From Sporosarcina sp. P33 (lineage in GTDB: Bacteria > Bacillota > Bacilli > Bacillales_A > Planococcaceae), in contig NZ_CP015027.1 of NCBI RefSeq assembly GCF_002077155.1, positions 2,334,501 through 2,398,500 of the forward strand: DNA of 64,000 nt, given 5' to 3'. The notes beneath the pieces are model-generated. The model had not been told where the DNA came from and did no database searches. It saw only the letters and a program-made list of their open reading frames with translations. Position numbers and translations under genes: made by a program. Positions 8,368 through 18,792 of the stretch are shown here, in pieces; within the stretch, counting starts at the first letter, position 1; every line of letters starts with the position of its first letter.

Positions 8368-9948
8368 TCACTGCCTTTCAGAAAAAATGGGAAGTGCTAA
8401 ACGGAATACCTTTATATCGGATTCCAGCTGCTTGAAAGTTAATTCACCGCCATGTGCCTGTGCCAGACCAAGACTCACAGACAAGCCTAAACCCGTTCCG
8501 TTTTCACTGTCCTTCGTTGTAAAAAACGGATGAAAAATATCATCTATTATCTGCGGGTCAATAGGAGGGGCATTATCAGTCACGGTCAGTTCAATCGTCT
8601 CTTGCACTTTCTGCGTTTTAATCATAATATATCGTTCGGTTTGCTCGCGTTGTCCGTGGGCATCTTTTGCATTGATCAGCAAGTTGATTAGAATTTGACT
8701 CAGTTGCTGGATGTTCCCGAGTATCGGCGGAAGTGAAGGCAGCTCGGTATGAATAGTAATCCTCTGACTCTCAAATTGTCTTTTGGTCAGTGCGAGCGCT
8801 TGATGGACTGCGTCATTCAGACAGCATACCGTATGCGGACTGTTTTCCTGCCTGGAGAATGCCAGCAGGCTGCGAATAGTCGTTCGGCACCGCTTTCCGC
8901 ATAGATCAATATCCTCCAAAAGAGGAAAATCTGCATCTTGGGGGTCCAGATTCCTCAGCAGCAGCTGCGTGTTTCCTATAATGGAAGTCAGCGGATTATT
9001 CAATTCATGTGCCACACCCGCCGCCATTTCCCCGATCGCCACTAACTGATTGGAGTGCATGAGCTGTACTTCCATCTCCCTTTTACTCGTGACATTCTTG
9101 CTGTACATGACCGCCGCTTTACATCTGCCGTTTTCATCAATCAAAGGAAAACAGGAACAATCATAAAGCTGCCGCTCATAATGAAGATCCGCGGATTGGG
9201 GCAGTCCGGTGGCAATAGTCCTTTCAAGCAGATTAGTGCCTGTCCGGTCCGCAATGTTCATGAAGGCTTCAATATTCTCGCCTGTTTGAAGCTGCCACGC
9301 ATGAAGAGCTGCATCATTTTGAAGCTGGATTTCACCTTCAGCAGATATGATCAGCACGCCGTCTGACACCGCCCGGAACGTTTCCTCCCATTGCTGCTTA
9401 CTGGTCAATACTTCACTGTAAAGCCGCGCATTCTCTAAACAAACCGTAATTTGGCCAGCCAGCTGATGAAAAAAGTCCATATCTTCATTCGACGGTGCAA
9501 AGTCGGAGCAGCTCGTCAAATAGAAAATGCCGATGATCGAACTGCCGCTTTTTAACGGGGTTAAGCAAGTGGTAACGGGCGGTTCACCCGAAGAATCGAT
9601 AAAACCGGTCCCTGTCGAATACACTTGTGCGCATAATGCGCTTCCAGGCATCTGCAGATGTGAATCCTCAGCAGAGGGATAGGTATAATCCGGCCTGGAT
9701 GACGGCGCAGACTTCAGCAGAATTCCAATTTGATCCACAGGATAAATCCCCCGTAAATCATAGAATGTCTGCTGCACCATCTGTTGAACCGACGAATGAA
9801 TCGCAAAATTCTTCATTAATGTATTCATTATTTCCAATTGGCTGTTTTTCTTCGTCAGCTGAGCGACCGTCATTTTTAATTCGGAGTAATAGTTTTTCTT
9901 CGAGGACTGAACGCCGGTCAATAAATCTAACATTTCTCGTTTATCCAT
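8368..9948 (-). CDS. Cytosolic sensor histidine kinase (GAF-PAS)
   Basis: A histidine kinase without transmembrane segments, hence a likely cytoplasmic sensor. An N-terminal coiled stretch is followed by a GAF-like domain (about 40-180), a PAS-like domain (about 190-295), the dimerisation and phospho-acceptor helix with AAGVAHELNNPLTSIIGN, and an ATPase domain with N box NLLINAKDAH and G2 box GTGLGLSVS. The G1 box reads TDNAPPID instead of DNGPGI, an unusual loss of glycines. The start is ATG 9948 after TAGGTGA; ATG 9952-9954 and GTG 9955-9957 are alternatives. It overlaps the end of the upstream Fe-ADH closely and should phosphorylate the adjacent NtrC-type regulator. The ligand is unknown; an alcohol or aldehyde is an inference. 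Confidence 0.93.
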   Translation of the reverse strand: MDKREMLDLLTGVQSSKKNYYSELKMTVAQLTKKNSQLEIMNTLMKNFAIHSSVQQMVQQTFYDLRGIYPVDQIGILLKSAPSSRPDYTYPSAEDSHLQMPGSALCAQVYSTGTGFIDSSGEPPVTTCLTPLKSGSSIIGIFYLTSCSDFAPSNEDMDFFHQLAGQITVCLENARLYSEVLTSKQQWEETFRAVSDGVLIISAEGEIQLQNDAALHAWQLQTGENIEAFMNIADRTGTNLLERTIATGLPQSADLHYERQLYDCSCFPLIDENGRCKAAVMYSKNVTSKREMEVQLMHSNQLVAIGEMAAGVAHELNNPLTSIIGNTQLLLRNLDPQDADFPLLEDIDLCGKRCRTTIRSLLAFSRQENSPHTVCCLNDAVHQALALTKRQFESQRITIHTELPSLPPILGNIQQLSQILINLLINAKDAHGQREQTERYIMIKTQKVQETIELTVTDNAPPIDPQIIDDIFHPFFTTKDSENGTGLGLSVSLGLAQAHGGELTFKQLESDIKVFRLALPIFSERQ

Positions 9949-9957
9949 TTTCATCAC

Positions 9958-11100
9958 CTACAGTGCCTGATAGAGAAGTGCAGCGACTTCATCAGCAGTA
10001 ATCATCCGGGGATTCGTAATCATGCAGGCATCTTCCAATGAAATTTCACTAATGATGGGAATAGACTCTGCTTTGAACCCCATACCTGTCAGTGTAAGCG
10101 GAGCACCGATATCTACGGCCAGCCGCTCTACATGGGCAATCGCGAGATCACTTGCCTCACTGCTGGAAAGGCCATCTGTATTTTCTCCTAATAAATGTGC
10201 AATATCTTTGAACCGGCCCGGTGCTGCAGACGCATTGAATTTCATAACATGAGGCAGCATGACGGCGTTAATATCACCATGCAGGAAAGGGTAATGCCCG
10301 CCAATAGAATGGGCAATCGCGTGAACTGCACCTAAAATTGCATTGGAAAACGCAAGCCCCGCATGAAGACTGGCAATTGCCATCTGTTCCTTGGCATATT
10401 GGTTATCCGCAGAAGCAACTGACTCACGCAAATATTTGGCGCATAATTGAATTGAACTTTTTGCATGCACATCTGTCAGGGGAGTCGATGCGATACTGAC
10501 ATAAGATTCAATCGCATGTGTCAGAACATCAAGCCCCGTGGAAGCGGTGAGACGTGCACTTTTAGTAGAGAGAACAGCCGGGTCGACGATTGAAATATCC
10601 GGCACTAAAGACTTTGACACGATGGTCATTTTCTTCTTGCGTTCCGGGTCAAGAATAATGGCAAACTGCGAAACATCTGAACCCGAACCTGCGGTAGTCG
10701 TCACCATGACGAGTGGCGGAAGCGGTCTGTGAATATGATCAATCCCTTCATAATCCCGTATATGTCCGCCGTTCGTTGCCAGGATAGCCGCCGCCTTTGC
10801 CACATCGAGGACACTTCCGCCGCCCACTCCCAATACAGCATCACATGAATCTTGAATATATTGTCCGGCACATGCTTCTACTTCTTCACTCGTAGGATTT
10901 ATGCTGACGCCCGTAAATAACGAGACTGACAAGCCGGCAGACAAGCAACTTTCCATCACACGCCCCGTCCAGCCCGCCGCTTGCACACCGTCATCAGAAA
11001 CGACCAGCACCCGCTGAGCCCCAAGCCGTGCACAGCCGTCTCCCGCTTGATCGATAGACCCTTTGCCGAAAATTACTTCAGGCATAACAAATTTATACAA
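9958..11100 (-). CDS. Iron-containing alcohol dehydrogenase
   Basis: A second type III Fe-ADH of 380 residues and the first gene of the operon with the kinase and regulator. NAD-binding GVGGGSVLDVAKAAAILATNGG and iron-site motifs GLDVLTHAIESY and AHSIGGHYPFLHGDINA are present. I place the start at TTG 11100, where AAGGGGGTC precedes by about eight bases and translation begins LYKFVMPEVIFGKG. The frame is open further upstream to 11208 but that extension does not look like the family. It differs clearly from the Fe-ADH at 5727, so the two probably differ in substrate or physiological direction. No sigma-54 promoter is visible in front of it, so this operon may be expressed constitutively. Confidence 0.88.
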   Translation of the reverse strand: MYKFVMPEVIFGKGSIDQAGDGCARLGAQRVLVVSDDGVQAAGWTGRVMESCLSAGLSVSLFTGVSINPTSEEVEACAGQYIQDSCDAVLGVGGGSVLDVAKAAAILATNGGHIRDYEGIDHIHRPLPPLVMVTTTAGSGSDVSQFAIILDPERKKKMTIVSKSLVPDISIVDPAVLSTKSARLTASTGLDVLTHAIESYVSIASTPLTDVHAKSSIQLCAKYLRESVASADNQYAKEQMAIASLHAGLAFSNAILGAVHAIAHSIGGHYPFLHGDINAVMLPHVMKFNASAAPGRFKDIAHLLGENTDGLSSSEASDLAIAHVERLAVDIGAPLTLTGMGFKAESIPIISEISLEDACMITNPRMITADEVAALLYQAL

Positions 11101-11227
11101 GATCCGACCCCCTTCTCTAATGTATCCCGTCTGTTCATTCGAGTATATCATTCTCCAGTTTGGGGAGAAAGAAGATTCAATAAATAATGAATGCTCAATG
11201 TATCTCAATAAAGACTATTGAAATCCC

Positions 11228-11257
11228 GTCATATCAAGATTTGTTTCCGCATAGAGT
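11228..11257 (+). promoter_or_regulatory. Putative sigma-E promoter of spoIIID
   Basis: GTCATATCA (-35-like) and GCATAGAGT (-10-like) are spaced as in mother-cell sigma-E promoters and lie about 30 bp before spoIIID. In B. subtilis spoIIID is transcribed by sigma-E RNA polymerase. Confidence 0.5.
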
Positions 11258-11284
11258 AAAGCAACAAAGAGAAAGGAAGAGGGC

Positions 11285-11557
11285 GTGCACGAGCAAATTA
11301 GAAAACGCTGCGTACGACTGGGCAAGCTGCTGATTGAGACAAACTTGACAGTGCGCGCGCTGGCCAATGCGACCGGCTACTCCAAAAGCACGGTCCACAA
11401 AGATTTAACCGAGCGTCTCCCGAACGTCGATCCGGGCCTGTCACGGAAAGTCGCTGAAATTCTGGCCTATCACAAATCCATCCGCCACCTGCGCGGAGGA
11501 GAAGCCACCCGCCAAAAATGGAAAAATGAAAACGAAGCACAAAAAGCAGATGCCTAA
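11285..11557 (+). CDS. spoIIID: Stage III sporulation transcriptional regulator SpoIIID
   Basis: A small mother-cell DNA-binding protein of 90 residues that switches on and off many sigma-E genes. The helix-turn-helix region contains ATGYSKSTVHKDLTERLP, and the signature AYHKSIRHLRGGEATRQK is nearly the same as in B. subtilis. It starts with GTG 11285 after a purine-rich ribosome binding site (GGAAGAGGG). It is divergent from the Fe-ADH operon and is followed at distance by mbl, as in B. subtilis. Confidence 0.97.
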   Translation: MHEQIRKRCVRLGKLLIETNLTVRALANATGYSKSTVHKDLTERLPNVDPGLSRKVAEILAYHKSIRHLRGGEATRQKWKNENEAQKADA

Positions 11558-11615
11558 CTCACTGAAAACGAAGCAGTTTATGCACTGTAACCATACAAGC
11601 AGCCTACAAACGAAC

Positions 11616-11661
11616 AGGACTGCCCGGAAAGTCATCTTCGTCCGACTTTTCGGGTAGTCCT
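11616..11661. terminator. Hairpin after spoIIID
   Basis: A long imperfect stem pairs AGGACTGCCCGGAAAGT with ACTTTTCGGGTAGTCCT. It is 59 bp past the spoIIID stop. The T tract is poor, so function as a terminator is probable but not certain. Confidence 0.5.
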
Positions 11662-11690
11662 TAGTTGATGTAAGCGCAACGAAAAATTTG

Positions 11691-12478
11691 AAAGCGCTCA
11701 TTGGCAGGGGAGATTCGCTCATAGCAACGCGTCATCCGCTCAAAGAGGCGTGTTATCCGCTCATAGTCACGCTTCAAGCGCTCAATAAATCCTGCAAGCG
11801 CTCATACGTCCCGTCCCACCGCTCATAGCGGCGTGCTATCCGCTCATAAGCCCCATTCAACTGCTCATAGCAGCCCGCTATCCGCTCATACCCCCCCGCG
11901 CAAGCGCTCATACCAGCATGTCAACCGCTCAAAGCCCCTCCTCCGCTCATAGTCCCACGGCAAGCGCTCAATAAATCCTGCAAGCGCTCATAGCAGCGTG
12001 CTATCCGCTCATAATCCCCGTGCCCCCGCTCATAGCAGCCCGCTATCCGCTCATACCCCATGCGCAAGCGCTCATATCAGCATGTCAACCGCTCAAAGCC
12101 CCTCATCCGCTCATAGTCACACGCGAAGCGCTCAATAAATCCTGCAAGCGCTCATAGCAGCGTGCTATCCGCTCATAAGCCCCGCGCCACCGCTCATAGC
12201 AGCCCGCTATCCGCTCATACCCCATGCGCAAGCGCTCATACCAGCAAGTCAACCGCTCAAAGCCCCTCATCCGCTCATAGCCCCTCATCCGCTCATAGTC
12301 CCACGCGAAGCGCTCAATAAACCCTGCCACCGCTCATAGCAGCGTGCTATCCGCTCATAAGCCCCGCGCCACCGCTCAAAGCAGCCCGCTATCCGCTCAT
12401 ACCCCATGCGCAAGCGCTCATACCAGCAAGTCAACCGCTCATACCATACCCCACCACACACCCATCCGCTCATACTCC
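11691..12478 (+). repeat. 21-bp phased CGCTCATA array, block 1
   Basis: About 35-40 copies of an octamer (CGCTCATA, with CGCTCAAT and CGCTCAAA variants) follow each other with spacers that make the repeat distance 21 bp in most cases, with occasional 18 or 20 bp steps. The spacers recur in a rough order, for example GCAGCCCGCTATC and CCCCATGCGCAAG, showing expansion of multi-unit blocks. The minus strand is open over parts of the array and would read as YERxxxx heptads, but no ribosome binding sites support genes. The array fills the whole gap between spoIIID and glpK. Confidence 0.9.
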
Positions 12479-12490
12479 CCACCCAAAACA

Positions 12491-12498
12491 TGTATAAT
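12491..12498 (+). promoter_or_regulatory. Extended -10 promoter element of glpK
   Basis: TGTATAAT lies 32 bp before the glpK start, immediately after the last repeat unit. Any -35 element would fall inside the end of the repeat array. Confidence 0.5.
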
Positions 12499-12527
12499 AG
12501 ACAGCAACAAGTCAACGGGAGGAATGA

Positions 12528-14024
<1,497 letters not shown>

Positions 14025-14030
14025 ATGACA

Positions 14031-14062
14031 GGCCGTCAGTCACCCGCTGGCGGCTTTTTGTT
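14031..14062 (+). terminator. glpK terminator
   Basis: GCCGTCAG pairs with CTGGCGGC and is followed by five T, then more T-rich DNA, directly after glpK. Confidence 0.9.
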
Positions 14063-14103
14063 TTGGCAGAATCATGCGAACGATGCAATATAATGTAGAA
14101 ATA

Positions 14104-14112
14104 TGGTATAAT
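14104..14112 (+). promoter_or_regulatory. Extended -10 promoter element of mbl
   Basis: TGGTATAAT provides an extended -10 box about 55 bp before the mbl start. A further TATAAT lies about 20 bp upstream. Confidence 0.45.
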
Positions 14113-14167
14113 AGACAGCTAAAGAGTGGAATCAGACAGCATGCTCGGGGAAGGGGACTCGGTCACG

Positions 14168-15166
14168 ATGTTTTCTAAAGAAATCGGTATAGATTTGGGT
14201 ACTGCCAATGTATTGATTTACATGAAAGACAAGGGCTTGGTCATCAATGAACCTGCAATGATTGCGATGGATGCACGCACAGGTGAACCGGCGGCATTTG
14301 GTGAAGAGGCTTATCAGATGATCGGCCGCGCTCCGGAGAATATCGAGATGATCCGGCCGATGCGGCACGGAAACATTGCAGATTTCGGAAAGGCCCAAAT
14401 GCTGCTCAGTCACTTTCTCCAGCAGGCGCTCGGCAAATTAGCGAGACCGCGTGTAACAGTTTGCTGTAAGGCGGATACGACGCGTGTCGAGCAGAGTGTC
14501 ATCCGGCAAGTGCTGACACAGGCGGGCGTCAGGCAAGTGATCATTGAAAATGAATCAAAAGTGTCGGCGCTTGGTGCAGGCATCGATATCTCAAAGCCGG
14601 CCGGAAACATGATCGTCGATTTGGGGGCAGGCACAACAGATGCTTCCGTCCTGTCGATGGGTGATATCGTATCTTTTGAGACGACGGACATCGGCGGCCT
14701 TCATTTCGATCAATGCATCATCCTGCATATACGGAAAAAACATAATGTCTATATAGGCGAACGAACGGCAGAACAAGTGAAAAAAGAAATCGGCCTCGTG
14801 CAGATGAACGGAGAAAAGCCCAGTGCGATGAACGTGCACGGCAGCGATTTGGCTACCGGCCTTCCTAAAACGATCGAAGTGACTGCGGAAGAAATTCACC
14901 GGGCGCTTCGCGTGCCAATCAGCAAAATCGTGGAAACTGCAAAAGACGCACTTGAACAAATTCCGCCTGAACTGGCTGCCGATATTACGCAGCGGGGGAT
15001 TATCCTGACGGGCGGCGGTGCGCTGCTGCCGGGGATGGACAATCTGCTGTCCGAACATCTCAACGTGCCCGTCTTCATAGCCGAAAATCCGCTCACTTGC
15101 ATTGCAGAAGGCACAGGCCTGCTGCTGCTGGACACGATGGGCAAAACTATGTCCCGCATAAATTGA
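14168..15166 (+). CDS. mbl: MreB-family cell-shape protein Mbl
   Basis: An actin-like protein of 332 residues that moves under the membrane and guides wall elongation. Actin-fold motifs are present: phosphate 1 GIDLGTANVLIY, phosphate 2 VDLGAGTTDASVLSMGDI, and the adenosine motif GIILTGGGALLPGMDNLL. Position between spoIIID and flhO is that of mbl in B. subtilis, and this decides the paralogue name. Start ATG 14168 gives the usual MFSKEIGIDLG. Longer in-frame starts reach back to 14126, and the purine-rich GGGGAAGGGG lies 12 or more bases before the chosen ATG. Confidence 0.9.
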   Translation: MFSKEIGIDLGTANVLIYMKDKGLVINEPAMIAMDARTGEPAAFGEEAYQMIGRAPENIEMIRPMRHGNIADFGKAQMLLSHFLQQALGKLARPRVTVCCKADTTRVEQSVIRQVLTQAGVRQVIIENESKVSALGAGIDISKPAGNMIVDLGAGTTDASVLSMGDIVSFETTDIGGLHFDQCIILHIRKKHNVYIGERTAEQVKKEIGLVQMNGEKPSAMNVHGSDLATGLPKTIEVTAEEIHRALRVPISKIVETAKDALEQIPPELAADITQRGIILTGGGALLPGMDNLLSEHLNVPVFIAENPLTCIAEGTGLLLLDTMGKTMSRIN

Positions 15167-15244
15167 CCTGCCATGCAATCGGCAAGTAGTGTATACTAAA
15201 AAGAATGATTTATCTGAAACGATGATGCAAAGGAGTGAAATGAA

Positions 15245-16069
15245 ATGTTTCGTGGATTTTATACAGTAGGATCAGGAATGATCGCACAGCAGCGCCGTAC
15301 AGAAATGCTGTCAAATAACATCGCCAACGCCAACACGCCGGGCTATAAGGCCGAGCAGTCAAGCATCCGCGCGTTCCCTGAGATGTTCATGTCCCGTTTG
15401 GATTCGATGAGGGTGCCGACGGAAAAAGGCTTGAATTTCAGAGGGCTATCTAATGTAGGCGGATTGTCGACGGGTGTCTATATGCAGGAGACGCTGCCTT
15501 TATTTGCCCAGGGACAGTTGCGCGAAACTGAGCAGACGACAGACATTGCATTGATTGACGGACCGATGGAAATCAATGAAGAAACAGGCGTTGCAGGCAC
15601 CGTCTTTTTCACGCTTGAAGGCGAAAACGGCGGCCGATACTACACACGAAACGGGAATTTCGCTGTCAATGCAGAAGGATACTTGACGAATCCGTCGGGG
15701 CTGTATGTCCTGGACGACGCGGGGAACCGGATTGAACTGGCAAGTGACGATATACGCGTGACGGAAACAGGGATTATCTATGCAGGGGAGACGGAAGTGG
15801 CAACGCTCGGCATCGCCTACGCTGACGAACCGGACACTTTGTCGAAGCGGGACAACGGTGTGTTCACAACAGCAGACGGACTTCCTTTGCCGGCTGGCGG
15901 CACGTATTCCATGCAGCAGGGTTATCTTGAAGATTCCAACGTCGATGCTGCGCGCTCCATGACGGATATGCTGACAGCTTACCGTGCATTTGAAGCGAAC
16001 CAGAAAGTTCTGCAGGCATACGACCGCAGCATGGAAAAAGCGGTCAATGAAGTAGGACGGGTTAATTAA
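15245..16069 (+). CDS. flhO: Flagellar hook-basal body protein FlhO (FlgF/FlgG type)
   Basis: A rod/basal-body protein of 274 residues. The N-terminal flagellar rod signature reads MLSNNIANANTPGYKAEQ, and the C-terminal conserved helix reads DMLTAYRAFEANQKVLQAYD. The middle carries the YYTRNGNFAVNAEGYLTN motif of FlgE/F/G proteins. AAAGGAG precedes ATG 15245. It is followed 40 bp later by flhP and preceded by mbl, as in B. subtilis. The pair suggests that the organism is motile, although the main flagellar operon is not in the window. Confidence 0.93.
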   Translation: MFRGFYTVGSGMIAQQRRTEMLSNNIANANTPGYKAEQSSIRAFPEMFMSRLDSMRVPTEKGLNFRGLSNVGGLSTGVYMQETLPLFAQGQLRETEQTTDIALIDGPMEINEETGVAGTVFFTLEGENGGRYYTRNGNFAVNAEGYLTNPSGLYVLDDAGNRIELASDDIRVTETGIIYAGETEVATLGIAYADEPDTLSKRDNGVFTTADGLPLPAGGTYSMQQGYLEDSNVDAARSMTDMLTAYRAFEANQKVLQAYDRSMEKAVNEVGRVN

Positions 16070-16109
16070 TGACTACATACAGAAGTTTGCGAAAAGGAAG
16101 TGACCGCAT

Positions 16110-16943
16110 ATGATTCGCACCATGACTGCAGCCACCAATACGATGAATCAGCTGCAGCAGCGTCTAGATTTGATCGGCAACAACTTATCCAATGTGGGCA
16201 CACATGGCTATAAATCCGCCGACGCCACATTTCAGGAACTGCTGTATCAGCAAATGACGAACGATAAAGCGGATCGGGCAGACCGGCGCTCGGACCTCGG
16301 AATCCGCATGGGCAGCGGCTCGCATTTGGGCAGCCTGCAGATGAACTGGAAAGTGGGCTCCGTTCAAGTGACAGGCCGGCAGCTGGACTTTGCTCTGACC
16401 GAACCAAAGCAGCATTTTAATTTGATTCAGCAGACGGACGGCGGCGAAGAAATCATTTACTCGCGTAAAGGGAATTTCTATCTGTCACCTGCAGCTAACG
16501 GCAATAATATGCTGGTCAATGAAGAAGGACTGGCAGTGGCGGACAGCGCAGGACGTCCGATTGTCTTTTCGGGACAGGCCACGGACTATCAGGTGAAGCC
16601 GAACGGAATGCTGCTCGTTACAACACCGCAGGGCAGCGAAACGTTTGACCTTGGCATCACCGTTCTTGAAAAGCCGGATTCGATGGTTCAGCTGTCCGCA
16701 ACAAACTTCGGTCTGCCGGAAGATCTGGCGGCACTCGGCGTCACGGCAAATGATTTATTGACAGAAATGACCGGAGCCGGCAGAGAGCAGATCGGCTTGC
16801 AAAACCAGGCACTCGAAACATCCAACGTCCAGTTTGAAAAAGAAATGGCGGACTTGATTTCGACGCAGCGTGCCTATCAATTTAATGCGCGTTCTGTAAC
16901 GATGGCGGATCAAATGATGGGCTTGATTAACAGCATTCGCTAA
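16110..16943 (+). CDS. flhP: Flagellar hook-basal body protein FlhP
   Basis: A second rod protein of 277 residues, paralogous to the preceding gene. The N-terminal signature is LIGNNLSNVGTHGYKSADA, the middle has SRKGNFYLSP, and the C terminus has LISTQRAYQFNARSVTMADQM. An AAGGAAG ribosome binding site precedes ATG 16110. The gene lies in the mbl-flhO-flhP cluster and probably shares their transcript. Confidence 0.93.
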   Translation: MIRTMTAATNTMNQLQQRLDLIGNNLSNVGTHGYKSADATFQELLYQQMTNDKADRADRRSDLGIRMGSGSHLGSLQMNWKVGSVQVTGRQLDFALTEPKQHFNLIQQTDGGEEIIYSRKGNFYLSPAANGNNMLVNEEGLAVADSAGRPIVFSGQATDYQVKPNGMLLVTTPQGSETFDLGITVLEKPDSMVQLSATNFGLPEDLAALGVTANDLLTEMTGAGREQIGLQNQALETSNVQFEKEMADLISTQRAYQFNARSVTMADQMMGLINSIR

Positions 16944-16966
16944 CGCGTGCAATAGGAGCACTGACT

Positions 16967-17728
16967 ATGACAGATAAACATACAAATGAAAATGAAATAA
17001 AAGAACCATTACACACCGAAGAGCCTGTGGAATCGTTGGAACCGCTCGACCCGGCGGCACTGTCCGAACAAGATGCAGCGCCTGAAGAAATCGCACCCCG
17101 AGAATCGTCTGTGGCGGGTGAAGACGGCCCGATGGACATTGAAACACCGATTGAACCGGAAGCGCAGGAAACAGCGCCAGAAGAGCTGGGAGTGCCGGCC
17201 GGACAGGATGCAGCTTCTGAAGAAATCGTATCACCAGAATCGTCTGTAGCAAGTGAAGACGGCCCGACGGACATTGAAACGCCGATTGAACTGGAAGAGC
17301 CAAAAACAGCTCCTGACGAGCCAGGAGAGCCAATCGAAGCCGGTGCAGTGTCTGAATCCGATATGACAAACATGGAAACAAACGAACAGGAAGAGCCGGC
17401 AGAAGAACCTCTTCCGGCCGAAAAACAGCCCGCCGAAAAACTTCCTGAACCGGAAGAAACAGACGCAACATTCTGGGCTCGCATCAAAAATAAATGGCCG
17501 CGCAGAGAACGCGCTGAAAAGCCTGTAAAACCGGTCAGTGAATTGCGCTGGGTACAAGTCCGCCTCATTCCCATCTGGCTGCGGGTAGTGATTTTACTCG
17601 TGCTGATGCTCCTCGCCGCAATGGCTGGCGCAATGATCGGATTCAGTGTCATCGGCGACGGTTCAGCAGGCGATGTCTTTAAAAAAGAGACATGGCAGCA
17701 TATTTTTGATATTATGAATGGCAAATAA
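16967..17728 (+). CDS. EpuA-family membrane protein with acidic N-terminal repeats
   Basis: A protein of 253 residues with a single membrane helix near residues 200-225 and a short conserved tail ([20 protein letters not shown]) that matches the EpuA family, often mislabelled in databases as RNA polymerase subunit beta. The first 170 residues are highly acidic and contain an imperfect duplication of about 45 residues around [17 protein letters not shown] and [18 protein letters not shown] basic patch ([13 protein letters not shown]) precedes the membrane helix, so the long acidic part should face the cytoplasm. It lies between flhP and fabZ. The function of the family is unknown. Confidence 0.75.
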   Translation: MTDKHTNENEIKEPLHTEEPVESLEPLDPAALSEQDAAPEEIAPRESSVAGEDGPMDIETPIEPEAQETAPEELGVPAGQDAASEEIVSPESSVASEDGPTDIETPIELEEPKTAPDEPGEPIEAGAVSESDMTNMETNEQEEPAEEPLPAEKQPAEKLPEPEETDATFWARIKNKWPRRERAEKPVKPVSELRWVQVRLIPIWLRVVILLVLMLLAAMAGAMIGFSVIGDGSAGDVFKKETWQHIFDIMNGK

Positions 17729-17781
17729 ACACAGAAACATCTGAAACTATCAGATCCTCTGGAATAAAGGAGACTCATTTC

Positions 17782-18219
17782 ATGCTGAACGCGCAACAAA
17801 TCCAAGAAATCATCCCGCACCGCTATCCGTTCCTGCTCGTCGACCGCATCGAAGAATTGGAAGAAGGCAAGCGTGCAGTCGGACTGAAAAACGTAACGAT
17901 CAATGAAGAATTTTTTAACGGCCATTTCCCTGGCTATCCTGTAATGCCGGGCGTTCTCATCGTCGAAGCACTGGCGCAGGTGGGCGCAGTCGCTTTACTC
18001 AAGCTGGACTCAAACAAAGGACGCCTGGCATTTTTTGCAGGCATCGATAATTGCCGCTTCAAACGTCAGGTCACACCGGGAGACACGCTCCGCCTGGAAG
18101 TTGAAATCGTCCGTTTACGCGGTTCGATCGGTAAAGGGAAAGCAATCGCAACAGTTGACGGGGAAGTCGCATGTGAAACAGAAATCACATTCGCGCTGGG
18201 ACCGGTCCAGGAACAGTAA
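17782..18219 (+). CDS. fabZ: 3-hydroxyacyl-ACP dehydratase FabZ
   Basis: A hot-dog-fold enzyme of 145 residues that dehydrates 3-hydroxyacyl-ACP in fatty-acid elongation. The catalytic histidine (His48) lies in [13 protein letters not shown] and the acidic partner (Glu62) in [22 protein letters not shown] begins the protein. AAAGGAG precedes ATG 17782. It corresponds to ywpB downstream of flhP in B. subtilis. Confidence 0.96.
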   Translation: MLNAQQIQEIIPHRYPFLLVDRIEELEEGKRAVGLKNVTINEEFFNGHFPGYPVMPGVLIVEALAQVGAVALLKLDSNKGRLAFFAGIDNCRFKRQVTPGDTLRLEVEIVRLRGSIGKGKAIATVDGEVACETEITFALGPVQEQ

Positions 18220-18305
18220 CTGCATTTTGCATAATCGGAATCAATTGATATAATAAGCATTGGAATGCCCATTGCGGCATTGACAGTGGGAGGTTACATT
18301 AGAGC

Positions 18306-18701
18306 ATGTTAAAAAAGCTTTCTCCAAATATAAAGAGCAGCATCACCCGCTCCATTTCGCAATCGTTTGAACAATATATGGGTGAAATCGGCTGGTCAGC
18401 AGACAAATATAATATTGAACAATTTTATGCAAACTGGCGGGAATACATAACGACCAAAGCACTTTGGTACGACAAAATTCCTGATGCGATCAAAGCAGAT
18501 CCGGAATTCCATAAAGAATTGGCAGAGCGTGTAGAAGAAGTTCTGATCCGCATCTTAAATGATCCGCCGACTGAAGAGCAGATCGCACAAATTGAAATTC
18601 TTCAAGAAAAACTTAACACTCATTATGATTATGGCTGCAAAGCGGAAGCTGTATACGTTCAAAACGTGTTGGAAGCAACTGCGGAGCACATGAATAACTA
18701 A
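18306..18701 (+). CDS. Conserved hypothetical protein, YwpG-like by position
   Basis: A soluble acidic protein of 131 residues that I do not recognise with certainty. It is rich in predicted helix, with motif IGWSADKYNIEQFYANWREY near residues 28-47 and an acidic helical second half. Position between fabZ and the ywpF/ssbB genes suggests an equivalent of B. subtilis YwpG, but this rests on synteny only. GGGAGG lies 13-18 bp before ATG 18306. Confidence 0.6.
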   Translation: MLKKLSPNIKSSITRSISQSFEQYMGEIGWSADKYNIEQFYANWREYITTKALWYDKIPDAIKADPEFHKELAERVEEVLIRILNDPPTEEQIAQIEILQEKLNTHYDYGCKAEAVYVQNVLEATAEHMNN

Positions 18702-18792
18702 TGCGAATAGTTCTCTCCTTTTGACACAAGCTAACTAAGATCATACCGATACGTATGGTTGACAGCTTGTAAAAAGAGGAGGGAATTTTTTT

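Noticed and set aside
12103-12515. Minus-strand open frames of 75-76 codons in repeat block 1
   Set aside because: They consist only of the 21-bp repeat read as YERxxxx, have no ribosome binding sites and arise because the period is a multiple of three.
14029-14125. Riboswitch upstream of mbl
   Set aside because: Only the glpK terminator and a simple promoter are visible; no ligand-binding consensus.
16927-17925. Long minus-strand frame of 332 codons opposite the EpuA-like and fabZ genes
   Set aside because: It is antisense to a well-supported gene rich in Glu/Pro codons, low in complexity, and has no ribosome binding site.
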